This document shows, one piece after another, positions 44,802-54,715 of a stretch of 64,000 nucleotides of DNA. The translations under genes and the position numbers were made by a program. The stretch is from Streptomyces sp. TG1A-8 (GTDB taxonomy: Bacteria; Actinomycetota; Actinomycetes; Streptomycetales; Streptomycetaceae), in contig NZ_JASTLB010000001.1 of the NCBI RefSeq assembly GCF_030499535.1, positions 1,240,001-1,304,000 on the forward strand. Direction: 5' to 3'. Position 1 is the first letter of the stretch. Every line of letters starts with the position of its first letter. The notes beneath the pieces were generated by a model. That model saw nothing but the letters and a program-made list of their open reading frames with translations, did not search any database and was not told the DNA's origin.

Positions 44802-45461
44802 TCACGAGCCGTGCGCGACGGCGTCCAGGTGGGGCAGGTGGTGGTCCATCCGCTCCCGCTTGGTCCGCAGGTAGGTGATGTTGCTCTCGCACGGCTCGAT
44901 CAGCAGCGGCACCTGCTCGGCGACCCGGATGCCGTGCTGCGCCAACGCCTCCCGCTTGCGGGGGTTGTTGGACATCAGCCGGACCGAGCGCACCCCGAGG
45001 TCGTGCAGGATCCGGGCGGCGGCGCCGTAGTCGCGGGCGTCCACGGGCAGTCCGAGCGCGAGGTTCGCCTCCACGGTGTCCAGTCCCTCCGCCTGCAGGG
45101 CCATCGCGCGCAGCTTGGCGAGCAGGCCTATGCCCCGGCCCTCGTGCCCCCTCAAGTAGACGACGACCCCGCTGCCTTCGGCGGCGACCGCACGCAGCGC
45201 GGACGCGAGCTGGTCCCCGCACTCGCAGTGCCTCGAGCCGAACGCGTCGCCGGTCAGGCACTCCGAGTGCAGCCGCGTCAGCACGTTCTCGGCGGCCAGG
45301 TCGCCGTGGACCAGGGCCACTTGCTCGTCACCGCGGTCGTGGTCCAGGTAGCCGATCGCCCGGAATTGGCCGTACACGGTGGGCAACGGGGTGTTCACGA
45401 CGCGTTCCACGCCCGGACGCCGCGGGGACGTCCCGCCGAGGACACCGATGTTTTCTGTCAT
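44802..45461 (-). CDS. ribA: GTP cyclohydrolase II homologue, FAPy-forming variant
   Basis: A 219-residue zinc enzyme opening the imidazole ring of GTP. Zinc cysteines Cys68, Cys79 and Cys81 ([18 protein letters not shown]) and the catalytic [11 protein letters not shown] segment are intact. The tyrosine of KIRAYALQ in E. coli RibA (Tyr105) is replaced by Met120 (KLRAMALQ). From memory, the same Met120 in S. coelicolor SCO6655 makes the enzyme stop at the formamidopyrimidine nucleotide (FAPy) instead of removing formate. It is not next to other riboflavin genes but divergent (38-bp gap) from a creatininase-family gene. Function is inferred by this homology. Confidence 0.88.
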   Translation of the reverse strand: MTENIGVLGGTSPRRPGVERVVNTPLPTVYGQFRAIGYLDHDRGDEQVALVHGDLAAENVLTRLHSECLTGDAFGSRHCECGDQLASALRAVAAEGSGVVVYLRGHEGRGIGLLAKLRAMALQAEGLDTVEANLALGLPVDARDYGAAARILHDLGVRSVRLMSNNPRKREALAQHGIRVAEQVPLLIEPCESNITYLRTKRERMDHHLPHLDAVAHGS

Positions 45462-45499
45462 GATCTGATCCCTAAGCAGAGACGGAGGGCCGGGGGAAG

Positions 45500-46273
45500 A
45501 TGAATGGTTCGGGTGCGCGTGCGGCGGCCCGCACGGTGATGCCGGCGGACACCACGGAAGACGTACGGACCCGGGCGGCGGACGGTTCAGCACGGATCGC
45601 CGTCCTTCCCGTCGGAAGCTTCGAACAGCACGGCCCGTACCTGCCGCTGGCGACCGACACGCTCGTGGCCTCGGCCGTGGCGCGGGAGATCGCCGCCGCC
45701 CACCCGGTGCGGCTCCTTCCCCCGGTGACGGTCTCCTGCTCGCACGAGCACGCGGCCTGGCCGGGAACCGTGAGCATCTCCTCCGTGACCCTGCACGCGG
45801 TGGTCCGGGACATCGCCGCCTCGCTGCGCCGCTCGGGCGCCGACGCGCTCGTCGTGGTGAACGGGCACGGCGGGAACTACGTCCTCGGCAACGTCGTCCA
45901 GGAGGCGTCCGCGCGCGGCGAGCGGATGGCGCTGTTCCCGGCCGCGGAGGACTGGGAGACGGCCAGGGAACGGGCGGGAGTGGTCACCCCGCTGCTCACC
46001 GACATGCACGCGGGGGAAATCGAGACATCCATTCTGCTGCACGCCCATCCCGAATTCGTCCGCCCTGGTTACGAGTCCGCCGATTTCACCGCGGACGACC
46101 GCCGTCATCTGCTCACCGTGGGAATGTCCGCCTACACCGAATCCGGCGTCATCGGCCGTCCCTCCCTGGGATCGGCGGAAAAGGGCCGGAAATTGCTGGC
46201 GAGCCTGGCGGAGTCCTTCGGGACGTACGCGCAACTGCTGGTGCCGGGGGAAGGGCGCGACGGGCGCGGATAG
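45500..46273 (+). CDS. Creatininase-family amidohydrolase (possible FAPy deformylase)
   Basis: A 257-residue metal-dependent amidohydrolase with the family's metal ligands: [19 protein letters not shown] (Glu42, His44, Asp53), [13 protein letters not shown] and MHAGEIETS. The family includes creatininase, mycofactocin protease MftE and archaeal ArfB, which removes formate from FAPy. Because the divergent neighbour appears to be a FAPy-forming cyclohydrolase, an ArfB-like deformylase is attractive but unproven. The ATG at 45500 has GGGGGAAG just upstream. The last 142 nt overlap the 3' end of the convergent membrane-protein gene. Confidence 0.85.
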   Translation: MNGSGARAAARTVMPADTTEDVRTRAADGSARIAVLPVGSFEQHGPYLPLATDTLVASAVAREIAAAHPVRLLPPVTVSCSHEHAAWPGTVSISSVTLHAVVRDIAASLRRSGADALVVVNGHGGNYVLGNVVQEASARGERMALFPAAEDWETARERAGVVTPLLTDMHAGEIETSILLHAHPEFVRPGYESADFTADDRRHLLTVGMSAYTESGVIGRPSLGSAEKGRKLLASLAESFGTYAQLLVPGEGRDGRG

Positions 46274-47568
46274 CGCACGTCGGGGTGCTCGCGACCGGGG
46301 GCGTCGCGCACGGCGGCGTCGTCGCCGGGACGTTCGTGCACCGGGTGCTCCGCCGCGGCGGCCGCGGCCCGCGGCCCGGTGCCCCGGCGGGCGACCAGGA
46401 CGACGGCGCCCGGCAGGCTCGCCACCAGGCTCAGCACGCCGTACACGACGGCCACCGCCACCCCGTGGTCCGCGCCGAGCCCCGCCGCGCCGAACGCCCA
46501 GGCCGTGACGCCCTCCCGCGGGCCGAAGCCGCCGACGTTCAGCGGCAGGCCCATGGCGGCGAGGGCGAGGACCGCGAGCGGCAGCAGCACCGGCACGGAG
46601 GCGGCGGAGCCGGCGACCCGGGCGGCCACGGCGAACATCACGAGGTGGCCGGCCAGCACGACGGCGGAGGACAGCGCGACGCCCGGCCCGCCGCGCCGGG
46701 ACAGCAGCCCCTCGCGCGCCTCGCCGAGGGCGGCGCGCACGGCGTCGCCGCGCCGGGAGGGGGCCCGGTTCATGCGGACGGCGAAGGCGACGGCGAGCGC
46801 GCCCGCCAGCGCCAGGGCCGCCGGCGGGGCGAGGGCGCGGGCGTCGGCGCGGACCGGGGAGGGCAGCGTCAGCAGCACCACCGCGCCGGACACGGCCAGC
46901 GCCACCTGTCCGGCGACCCGTTCCAGGACGACCGCTTTCACCCCGCGCCGCAGGTCGCCGGCGCCGCGTCCGTGCCGGACCGCCCGGTGCACGTCGCCCA
47001 GCACCCCGCCCGGCAGGGCCGCGTTGAGGAACAGCGCCCGGTAGTAGTCGGCCACCGCGGACCCCAGCGGCAGCCGGATCCGCAGCCCCCGGGCCACCAA
47101 CTGCCAGCGCCACGCGCTGAACACGGTGGTGACGGCGCCGATGCCCAGTGCCTCCAGCACCGTCACGCCGTCGATCCGCCGCAGCCCGTCGAGGAGGACA
47201 CCGGTGCCGAGCCGCCACAGGAGCGCGGCGAGGACGGCCGCGCCGACGGCGGTGCCGAAGTGGGTGCGGACCGTGCAGGAGCCGAACCGGGAGAACAGGG
47301 TGCGGGGGACGCCGTGGCGGGTGGGCGGAGGCGTGGGCGCGGGTGGGGGCACGGCTTCCGGGGCGGGTGGTCGACGCGCCCGCGGAGCGCCGGTGCCGGC
47401 GCCGGCACCGGCACCGGCGCTCCGCGGGCGCGCGCCCGTCGTGCCCGGGGCGGCCGTCGTGCCCGGGGCGGCCGGGCAGGGGTGGGCGCCCGTTCCCGCC
47501 GCGCCGGGCACCGGCTCGGCGTCCGCCGTGCGGGGTTCCGCCCCCGCACCCACCGCCCGCCCGCTCAT
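46132..47568 (-). CDS. Flippase-like (lysylphosphatidylglycerol synthase TM-type) membrane protein
   Basis: A 478-residue protein. Residues 1-80 are Ala/Gly/Pro-rich and disordered, with an exact 18-bp duplication at 47438-47473. About eight transmembrane helices follow, of the LPG_synthase_TM/UPF0104 family: YYRALFLNAALPGGVLGDVHRA, LERVAGQVALAVSGAVVLL and MGLPLNVGGFGPREGVTAWA are typical. Such proteins often accompany glycosyltransferases and are thought to move lipid-linked molecules. The start overlaps the methyltransferase stop (ATGA). The last 47 codons lie antisense to the creatininase gene, and the hydrophilic tail encoded there looks non-conserved, so readthrough past a lost stop is possible. 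Confidence 0.82.
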   Translation of the reverse strand: MSGRAVGAGAEPRTADAEPVPGAAGTGAHPCPAAPGTTAAPGTTGARPRSAGAGAGAGTGAPRARRPPAPEAVPPPAPTPPPTRHGVPRTLFSRFGSCTVRTHFGTAVGAAVLAALLWRLGTGVLLDGLRRIDGVTVLEALGIGAVTTVFSAWRWQLVARGLRIRLPLGSAVADYYRALFLNAALPGGVLGDVHRAVRHGRGAGDLRRGVKAVVLERVAGQVALAVSGAVVLLTLPSPVRADARALAPPAALALAGALAVAFAVRMNRAPSRRGDAVRAALGEAREGLLSRRGGPGVALSSAVVLAGHLVMFAVAARVAGSAASVPVLLPLAVLALAAMGLPLNVGGFGPREGVTAWAFGAAGLGADHGVAVAVVYGVLSLVASLPGAVVLVARRGTGPRAAAAAAEHPVHERPGDDAAVRDAPGREHPDVRYPRPSRPSPGTSSCAYVPKDSARLASNFRPFSADPREGRPMTPDSV

Positions 47569-48649
47569 GACGCGCCGCCCGCCGGCCGGGGCAGCGCCAG
47601 CAGGTCGCTGTGGTGGACGACGACCTCCAGCGCACCTGCCCCGCAGGCGGCCAGCCGGTCCCGGAGGTAGCGGTCGGCGCGGGCGCGCAGCCCGGACCGC
47701 TGCTCGACGGCCGCGCCGACCCAGCCGCGCAGCCACTGGGCGGTCAGTGCGGACTGCCCGGAGCCGAGCCGCCACGGGCTCGGCCCCACCCGTACCGTCG
47801 CGCCGTGCGCCGCGAACGCCTCGCGGGCCACCGTGACCGCGTCCGGCCCGAGCAGGCCGTCGCGCCGCTGGTGGGCGTTGAACGCCTCGGTGATCTCGGC
47901 GTCCAGCGGGTGGGCGGGGGTGAGGTCCACGCGACCGGCGACGGACAGCGTGAGCAGCGCCGGGCAGGTGGCGCCGGCACAGGCGGCGGCCAGGGACTCG
48001 ACCTCCCCCCGGGTGAGGACGTCCAGCAGGGCCGAGGCGGTGACCAGGTGGGCACCCGTCAGGGCGTCCGGGGTGAGGAGGCCGACCTCGCCGTGCCGCG
48101 TCTCGACCGTGACCCCGCTGCCGTCGGCGGCGCGGCGCGCGGCGGACACGGCGGCGAAGCGCAGCAGACGGGGGTCGCGGTCGTGCAGGACCCAGTGCTG
48201 GGCGCCGTCCAGGCGGGGCGCGAGCCAGCGGCCCATGGAGCCGGTGCCGCAGCCCAGGTCGTGCACGACCAGTGCGCCCGCCCGGCGCGGAAGCCGGGCG
48301 ATCCGCTCGCGCAGCGGGACCAGCAGTTCCCGGGCCCGGGCGGCCGAGTCGGCCCCTTCGCGCAGCCGCAGCCACTCGGGCGCGTACCGCGGCGGCTCGG
48401 GCTCGCCGCCGTCCCGCAGCCGCGCGCTCGCCCGTGCGCCGGATCCGGCGACGGGACCGGCACCCGCGATCACCCGCGGCCGGTCGTCCCGCGGCGGACC
48501 GGCAGCCGCCGGCGGCCCCTGCTCCCCGCCACCGGGCAACCGCACGGCCGCCCGCGCACCGGCACCGGCATCAGGACCCGCGCCCGGTGGCTCGTCCCCC
48601 GGTGGACCGGTCCGCGCCGGAAGTCCCCCGCCCGCCGTCCCGGTGTCCG

Positions 48650-48653
<4 letters not shown>
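47565..48653 (-). CDS. Class I SAM-dependent methyltransferase
   Basis: A 362-residue protein. Residues 1-85 are low-complexity and contain an internal duplication (GPDAGAGARAAVRLPGGG and GPVAGSGARASARLRDGG). The methyltransferase domain begins at about residue 125 with LVVHDLGCGTGSMGRWLAPR (SAM-binding motif I), followed by WVLHDRDPRLLRF and VTASALLDVLTRGEVE. The substrate is unknown. It overlaps both neighbours by 4 bp (glycosyltransferase and flippase-like gene), so it belongs to a single transcript with the PTPS-like gene. Confidence 0.87.
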
Positions 48654-50400
<1,747 letters not shown>

Positions 50401-50427
50401 TCAGCCCTCTCCCGCCTTTTTCTCAGG

Positions 50428-51411
50428 TCAGGTCCCTGCGCCGTACCGGATGCGGTGGCACAGGGCCGGGAGCCGCCCCGAGGCGAGCTCCGGCATCAGT
50501 GCGGGCAGCTCCTCGAAGGCGCTCTCCCCGGTGACCAGGGCGTCCAGCGCGGGGTTGGCGAGCAGGTCGAGGGCGAGGGCCATCCGCTCGGCGTAGCCCC
50601 GGCCGGCGCGGGCGGCCGGGGAGACGGTGCCGACCTGGCTGCCGCGCACGGTGAGCCGGCGCGAGTGGAAGGCCTCGCCGAGGGGCAGGGCGACGCGCCG
50701 GTCGCCGTACCAGCTCAGTTCGATCACCGTGCCCTCGGCGGCGAGCAGTTCCAGGGAGCGGGTCAGGCCCTCCTCGCTCGCGCTGGCGTGGACGACGAGG
50801 TCGCAGTCACCGAGGGCGTCCCCGGGCGTGGCGAAGTCGACGCCGAGGGCCCCGGCGGTCGCCCGGCGGGCCGGGTCGGTGTCGACCAGTTGCAGCCGGA
50901 CGCCGGGGAAGCGGGCGAGCAGCGCGGCCACCGAGCAGCCGACCATGCCGCCGCCGACCACGGCGATCCGGTCGCCGATGAGGGGCGCCGCGTCCCACAG
51001 GGCGTTCACCGCGGTCTCCACGGTCCCGGCGAGCACGGCCCGCTCGGCGGGCACCCGCTCCGGCACGACCGTCACGGCGGCGGCCGGGACGACGTACCGG
51101 CTCTGGTGCGGGTACAGGCAGAACACCGTGCGTCCGGCCAGCTCCTCGGGTCCCTCCTCGACGGTGCCGACGTTGAGGTAGCCGTACTTGACCGGCCCCG
51201 GGAAGTCGCCCTCCTGGAACGGCGCCCGCATCACGGCGTGCTGGCTCGCGGGCACCCGGCCGCGGAAGACCAGCGTCTCGGTGCCGCGGCTGACCCCGGA
51301 GAAGAGGGTGCGGACCAGGACCTCGTCCCCGGTCGGCGCCGGGAGGGTGACGTCGCGGATCTCACCCTCTCCCGGTGAGCGCAGCCAGAACGCGCGGGCC
51401 GAGTGGTTCAT
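50428..51411 (-). CDS. MDR-family dehydrogenase without structural zinc site
   Basis: A 327-residue medium-chain dehydrogenase/reductase-like protein: SGVSRGTETLVFRGRVPASQ in place of the usual GxCGxD catalytic zinc motif, no four-Cys structural loop, and a Rossmann motif IAVVGGGMVGCSVAALLARF. Such zinc-less members are seen in tetrapyrrole and sugar pathways (BchC-like). It lies 117 nt upstream of the PTPS-like gene on the same strand and is divergent from the CDP-alcohol phosphatidyltransferase gene. It probably acts as a reductase in the same pathway; substrate unknown. Confidence 0.85.
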   Translation of the reverse strand: MNHSARAFWLRSPGEGEIRDVTLPAPTGDEVLVRTLFSGVSRGTETLVFRGRVPASQHAVMRAPFQEGDFPGPVKYGYLNVGTVEEGPEELAGRTVFCLYPHQSRYVVPAAAVTVVPERVPAERAVLAGTVETAVNALWDAAPLIGDRIAVVGGGMVGCSVAALLARFPGVRLQLVDTDPARRATAGALGVDFATPGDALGDCDLVVHASASEEGLTRSLELLAAEGTVIELSWYGDRRVALPLGEAFHSRRLTVRGSQVGTVSPAARAGRGYAERMALALDLLANPALDALVTGESAFEELPALMPELASGRLPALCHRIRYGAGT

Positions 51412-51517
51412 CGACGTCCTCCTGAACGATCGGGAAGTGGTTCACGTACCGAGGGTGCACAGGCCGCGCACAGTACGCGGCGTTGATCGACTCTGTCACT
51501 CGGCCGGAGGATGCGCG

Positions 51518-52282
51518 GTGGCCCTGAACAACACGTACGACGCGAGGCTGCAGCAGGAGACCGCCGTGGGAGCGGGCGCGCAGGTCCTGCTGCTGGCGCT
51601 GCTCGGCCGGGTGACCGGCATGGGGCCGGCCGGCTGGCTGACGGGGCTCGTCTTCGCGTGCGCCACCTGGGCGGTCCTCTCCCGGGCCGTGCACCGCTCC
51701 CGGCTGCGCTCCTTCGGCCCCGCGAACCGGGTCACGCTGGGCCGGGCGACCCTGGTCGGCGGGGTGACCGCGCTGGTCGCGGACTCCTTCCTGAACAGCC
51801 CCCCGGTCACGCTGCTGGTCGCCCTGACCGCCGTCGCCCTGGTCCTGGACGGCGTGGACGGCAGGGTCGCCCGCCGCACCGGCACCGCCAGCGCGCTCGG
51901 CGCCCGCTTCGACATGGAGGTGGACGCGTTCCTGATCCTGGTGCTGAGCGTGTACGTGTCCACGCGGCTCGGCCCGTGGGTGCTGCTGATCGGCGGCATG
52001 CGGTACGCGTTCGTCGCCGCGGCCCGCCTCGCCCCCTGGCTGAACGCCCCCCTGCCCCCGTCCTTCGCCCGCAAGACGGTCGCCGCGCTCCAGGGCGTCT
52101 GCCTGCTGCTGGCGGGCGCCCGGCTGCTGCCGTCCGCCGTCGACCTCGCAGTGGTCCTGCTGGCCCTGGCCTCGCTGGTGTGGTCCTTCGGCCGGGACGT
52201 GTTGTGGCTGCGACGGAACGCACGCACGCACGCGCAGGAGGCACCGGCGGAGCACCACCTGTTGGAACCGGCGGCGGGCTGA
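51518..52282 (+). CDS. CDP-alcohol phosphatidyltransferase
   Basis: A 254-residue membrane enzyme with about six helices. The family signature is complete: DGVDGRVARRTGTASALG continuing ARFDMEVDAF, fitting D-x2-DG-x2-AR-x8-G-x3-D-x3-D. Members transfer a phosphatidyl or related group from a CDP-linked donor to an alcohol, as in phosphatidylinositol phosphate synthesis. The GTG at 51518 has GGAGG 7 nt upstream. It is divergent (106 bp) from the MDR gene of the PTPS-like cluster and probably part of it. The alcohol substrate is unknown. Confidence 0.88.
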   Translation: MALNNTYDARLQQETAVGAGAQVLLLALLGRVTGMGPAGWLTGLVFACATWAVLSRAVHRSRLRSFGPANRVTLGRATLVGGVTALVADSFLNSPPVTLLVALTAVALVLDGVDGRVARRTGTASALGARFDMEVDAFLILVLSVYVSTRLGPWVLLIGGMRYAFVAAARLAPWLNAPLPPSFARKTVAALQGVCLLLAGARLLPSAVDLAVVLLALASLVWSFGRDVLWLRRNARTHAQEAPAEHHLLEPAAG

Positions 52283-52325
52283 GGGGGTTACGGCGAATCC
52301 CGTCGTGCGGCGCCTCGTTGAACCT

Positions 52326-52672
52326 ATGGTGACGCCACGACGAGACAGCCTCTCCCCCACCTCGTCCCGACCGGTACCTGCTGGTGCGGCTGCATCAAGA
52401 AGGTCGGGGCCGGCTCCTTCTTCGCCCCCGGCCACGACAAGGTGGCGGAGGCCGCGCTGCTCGCCGTCGAACACGGTTCGTCCGTCGCCCAGTTGCTACA
52501 CGCCCACGGATACGGTCCCGGGCACTCGGTGAGGGCGCGAGCGGTGTCCGGGGGCGTGTGGCGGCGGTGCCCCTCGTGCACCTGCGTCGGCGCACCGACG
52601 AGCATCGCGAACCACGCGCGCAAGGAGCATCCCCGCGGCGTCGACGAGCAGGCCCCGGGCGCGGCACGATGA
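52326..52672 (+). pseudogene. Small Cys/His-containing protein gene with a one-base frameshift
   Basis: From the ATG at 52326 frame 3 reads MVTPRRDSLSP. The conserved-looking body lies in frame 2: PTGTCWCGCIKK, FAPGHDKVAEAALLAVEHGS and GVWRRCPSCTCVGAP, ending at 52672. One extra C in the five-C run at 52354-52358 would join the two into about 115 residues. Without it, no start codon opens the frame-2 body before GTG 52442. Paired CxC and CxxC motifs suggest metal binding. The function is unknown; whether the frameshift is real or a sequence error is open. Confidence 0.6.
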
Positions 52673-52730
52673 CCGGCGCGACCGTTACCCCTTTCGGGTC
52701 CGGCCCCGACCGCAGTGGCCGCCGAACGGC

Positions 52731-52749
52731 CCGGCAGATGTTCTGCCGG
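52731..52749 (+). terminator. Short hairpin after the small Cys-rich gene
   Basis: CCGGCAGA and TCTGCCGG form a perfect 8-bp stem with a 3-nt loop 59 nt past the stop. Confidence 0.45.
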
Positions 52750-52778
52750 AAGGAGGGGCCGGACGGCATCTGACACGC

Positions 52779-52813
52779 TCGGGGCCCGATGCAGTACGTG
52801 CACCGGGCCCCGA
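52779..52813 (-). terminator. Hairpin after the DUF397 gene
   Basis: A 10-bp perfect stem (TCGGGGCCCG/CGGGCCCCGA) with a 15-nt loop, 20 nt beyond the stop of the minus-strand DUF397 gene. Confidence 0.6.
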
Positions 52814-52832
52814 CGGTCGTCCGTCCACCGGC

Positions 52833-53039
52833 TCAGTGTCCGGCGGCCATCCGCACGAAGTCGGTCCAGGCGTCGGAACCGAAGGACAACCGGGCCGCTG
52901 CGGGCCGCTTGGAATCCCGGACGAGAACCGCCTCGGCTATCGCGGCGACCTCTACGCACTCCCCACCGTTGCCCGTGCTGTAGCTGCTCGTGGTCCAAGC
53001 AGGTTCGGGCGCAGTCTCCTTGTCGTGCCGCACGCTCAT
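52833..53039 (-). CDS. DUF397 small regulatory protein
   Basis: A 68-residue protein with the DUF397 pattern: WTTSSYSTGNGGECVEVA, VLVRDSKRP and FGSDAWTDFVRMA. In Streptomyces such proteins are encoded directly after an XRE/DUF5753 regulator, as here (overlap 4 bp), and act as its small partner, as in the whiJ-like and abaA-like systems. It lacks a DNA-binding motif. Confidence 0.92.
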   Translation of the reverse strand: MSVRHDKETAPEPAWTTSSYSTGNGGECVEVAAIAEAVLVRDSKRPAAARLSFGSDAWTDFVRMAAGH

Positions 53040-53887
53040 GCCTCTCCCATCAGTCTCTCGACGAACGCCGCCGATTCGCTCGGTGACAGCGCCTGTGATC
53101 GGAGAATGCCATAGCGCGCTTCGAGCGTGCGTACATACGTGGCGTCGGTGTAGAGGCGGCTGTGATCTTGTACTTCCACGTACGCAAGGCGCTGTCCCCT
53201 GTCAGTGTCGATGAGTGTGAAGGGGCCGCCCAGGGCGGCGTTGTCCTGATGCGTGATCGGCATGACCTGCACCTCCACGTTCCTGGACTGGCCTACGACC
53301 AGGATCCGTTCCAGCGTCTCGCGCATGACTTTCGGCCCGCCGATCGGTCTGCGCAGAACCGCCTCCTCGATCACGAAGCTCATGAGCGGGGCGGGGCGTC
53401 GACTGAAAATTTCCTGCCTCGCCATACGAGCTTCGAGGCGCTGGTCAATGACCTCGTCGTCCAGTAGAGGCCGCTGCATGTGGAAGACCGCTCGTGCGTA
53501 GTCCTCTGTCTGCAACAGACCCGGCACGGCGTAGACCGCGTACAAGTTCAGCGCTGCCGCCTTGACCTCCAACCGGGCCATGTCCCGGAAGAACGCCGGA
53601 TACTGGGCCCGGGCCACCTCCTCCTTCAGCGCCGTCAGCAGGCCGCCGGCCCCCAGCACCTCGTCCGCCTTCTCGATGAACCGGGTCTGCGGGATCCGCC
53701 TCCCCTGCTCGATGGAGGCCACCGTGTCCGCCGAGTAGCCGAGCCGCTTGCCGAACTCGGCCCGCTCCAGGCCCGCCCGCACCCGCAGCAGCTTCAACTG
53801 GCGCCCGAACGCGGTCACCACCCCCGTCCCCGGCTCGTCCTCCGGTCGCTGCTGCCGCTGCGCCCTCTCCTCGTCCCTCACGCCCAC
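53036..53887 (-). CDS. XRE/DUF5753 transcriptional regulator
   Basis: A 283-residue protein. The N-terminal helix-turn-helix (about residues 25-85, LKLLRVRAGLERAEFGKRLG, YSADTVASIEQGRRIP) is followed by the DUF5753 domain (LNLYAVYAVPGLLQTEDYAR, VIEEAVLRRPIGGPKVM, VQVMPITHQDNAALGGPFTL). It overlaps the DUF397 gene by 4 bp and is divergent from a HATPase gene across 121 bp, the usual three-gene WhiJ-type cassette linked with development or antibiotic control. Confidence 0.94.
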   Translation of the reverse strand: MGVRDEERAQRQQRPEDEPGTGVVTAFGRQLKLLRVRAGLERAEFGKRLGYSADTVASIEQGRRIPQTRFIEKADEVLGAGGLLTALKEEVARAQYPAFFRDMARLEVKAAALNLYAVYAVPGLLQTEDYARAVFHMQRPLLDDEVIDQRLEARMARQEIFSRRPAPLMSFVIEEAVLRRPIGGPKVMRETLERILVVGQSRNVEVQVMPITHQDNAALGGPFTLIDTDRGQRLAYVEVQDHSRLYTDATYVRTLEARYGILRSQALSPSESAAFVERLMGEA

Positions 53888-54008
53888 CGCCTTACCGCCT
53901 CTCCCCCGCGTACCGCCACGTACAGTGCCCGCGACCGCTCCGTACGAAGGGCCGGAGTCAGCGCGTCGTCGCTGGTCACGCTACGCCACGAGGCGCCACC
54001 GTGAGTGC

Positions 54009-54470
54009 ATGACCGCAACACAACCACCCCCCACGACCCACCGGTTCGCGATGCGCTTCAGCTCGACCCCGCGCGGCGCCCGCCTGGCCCGGCGGCTGTG
54101 CGAGGACCGGCTCGACACCTGGGGCGTCCCCTACGGCAGCGACGCGCACGACACCGTCACCCTCGTCGCGGCCGAGCTGTGCGCCAACGCCGTGCGGCAC
54201 GGGCACGTCGCGGGCCGGGACTTCCACGTCCTGCTCACCGCGGACCCGGCCACCGCGACCGTCCGCATCGAAGTCAGCGACACCCGCGGTGAACGCCTCC
54301 CCCGCATCCCCCTCGCCGCGCCGGAGGACGGCCCCGACGGTTCCGGGGACGGCGGGCGCGGCCTGCTGCTGGTCGAGGCGCTGGCCGACCGCTGGGGCTG
54401 CACGGCGCGCGCCGCGGGCGGGCCGGGCAAGACCGTCTGGGCCGAGTGCGGAGTGCCCCGCCTGGCCTGA
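54009..54470 (+). CDS. Anti-sigma-factor-like HATPase (RsbW type)
   Basis: A 153-residue GHKL ATPase-fold protein: N-box LVAAELCANAVRHGHV, the Asp motif IEVSDTRGERLPRI and the glycine-rich GDGGRGLLLVEALADRWG. It begins at the ATG at 54009. Stand-alone proteins of this kind bind ATP and may sequester sigma factors or act as serine kinases. It is divergent from the XRE/DUF397 pair. The partner sigma or anti-anti-sigma factor is not in the window. Confidence 0.9.
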   Translation: MTATQPPPTTHRFAMRFSSTPRGARLARRLCEDRLDTWGVPYGSDAHDTVTLVAAELCANAVRHGHVAGRDFHVLLTADPATATVRIEVSDTRGERLPRIPLAAPEDGPDGSGDGGRGLLLVEALADRWGCTARAAGGPGKTVWAECGVPRLA

Positions 54471-54596
54471 CGGCGCGGGTCCCCGCGTTCCGGCTGGACG
54501 CACCGGACCCGTACCGGCGAAGCGGATCCCCCGCCCCAGCGGAGATCGCTCCGGACGCCCGATGGGGGGCGGGGCGGGTCCATCGGCCGTAGCGCG

Positions 54597-54671
54597 CCGC
54601 ACCCCCGCGTCACCGGTGCCGGGCGGCCCGGGACGGGCCGCGCGGAGCGCGGTGGTGACGCGGGGGTGCGG
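54597..54671. terminator. 18-bp stem with nested hairpin between convergent genes
   Basis: Arms at 54597-54614 and 54654-54671 are perfectly complementary; the loop itself holds GCGGCCC/GGGCCGC. It lies between the HATPase gene and the convergent GH16 gene and ends 45 nt from the GH16 stop. Confidence 0.75.
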
Positions 54672-54715
54672 ACGCGGCTACGACCGCCGCCTGCGGGACG
54701 TCGTGCGGCGGCCGG

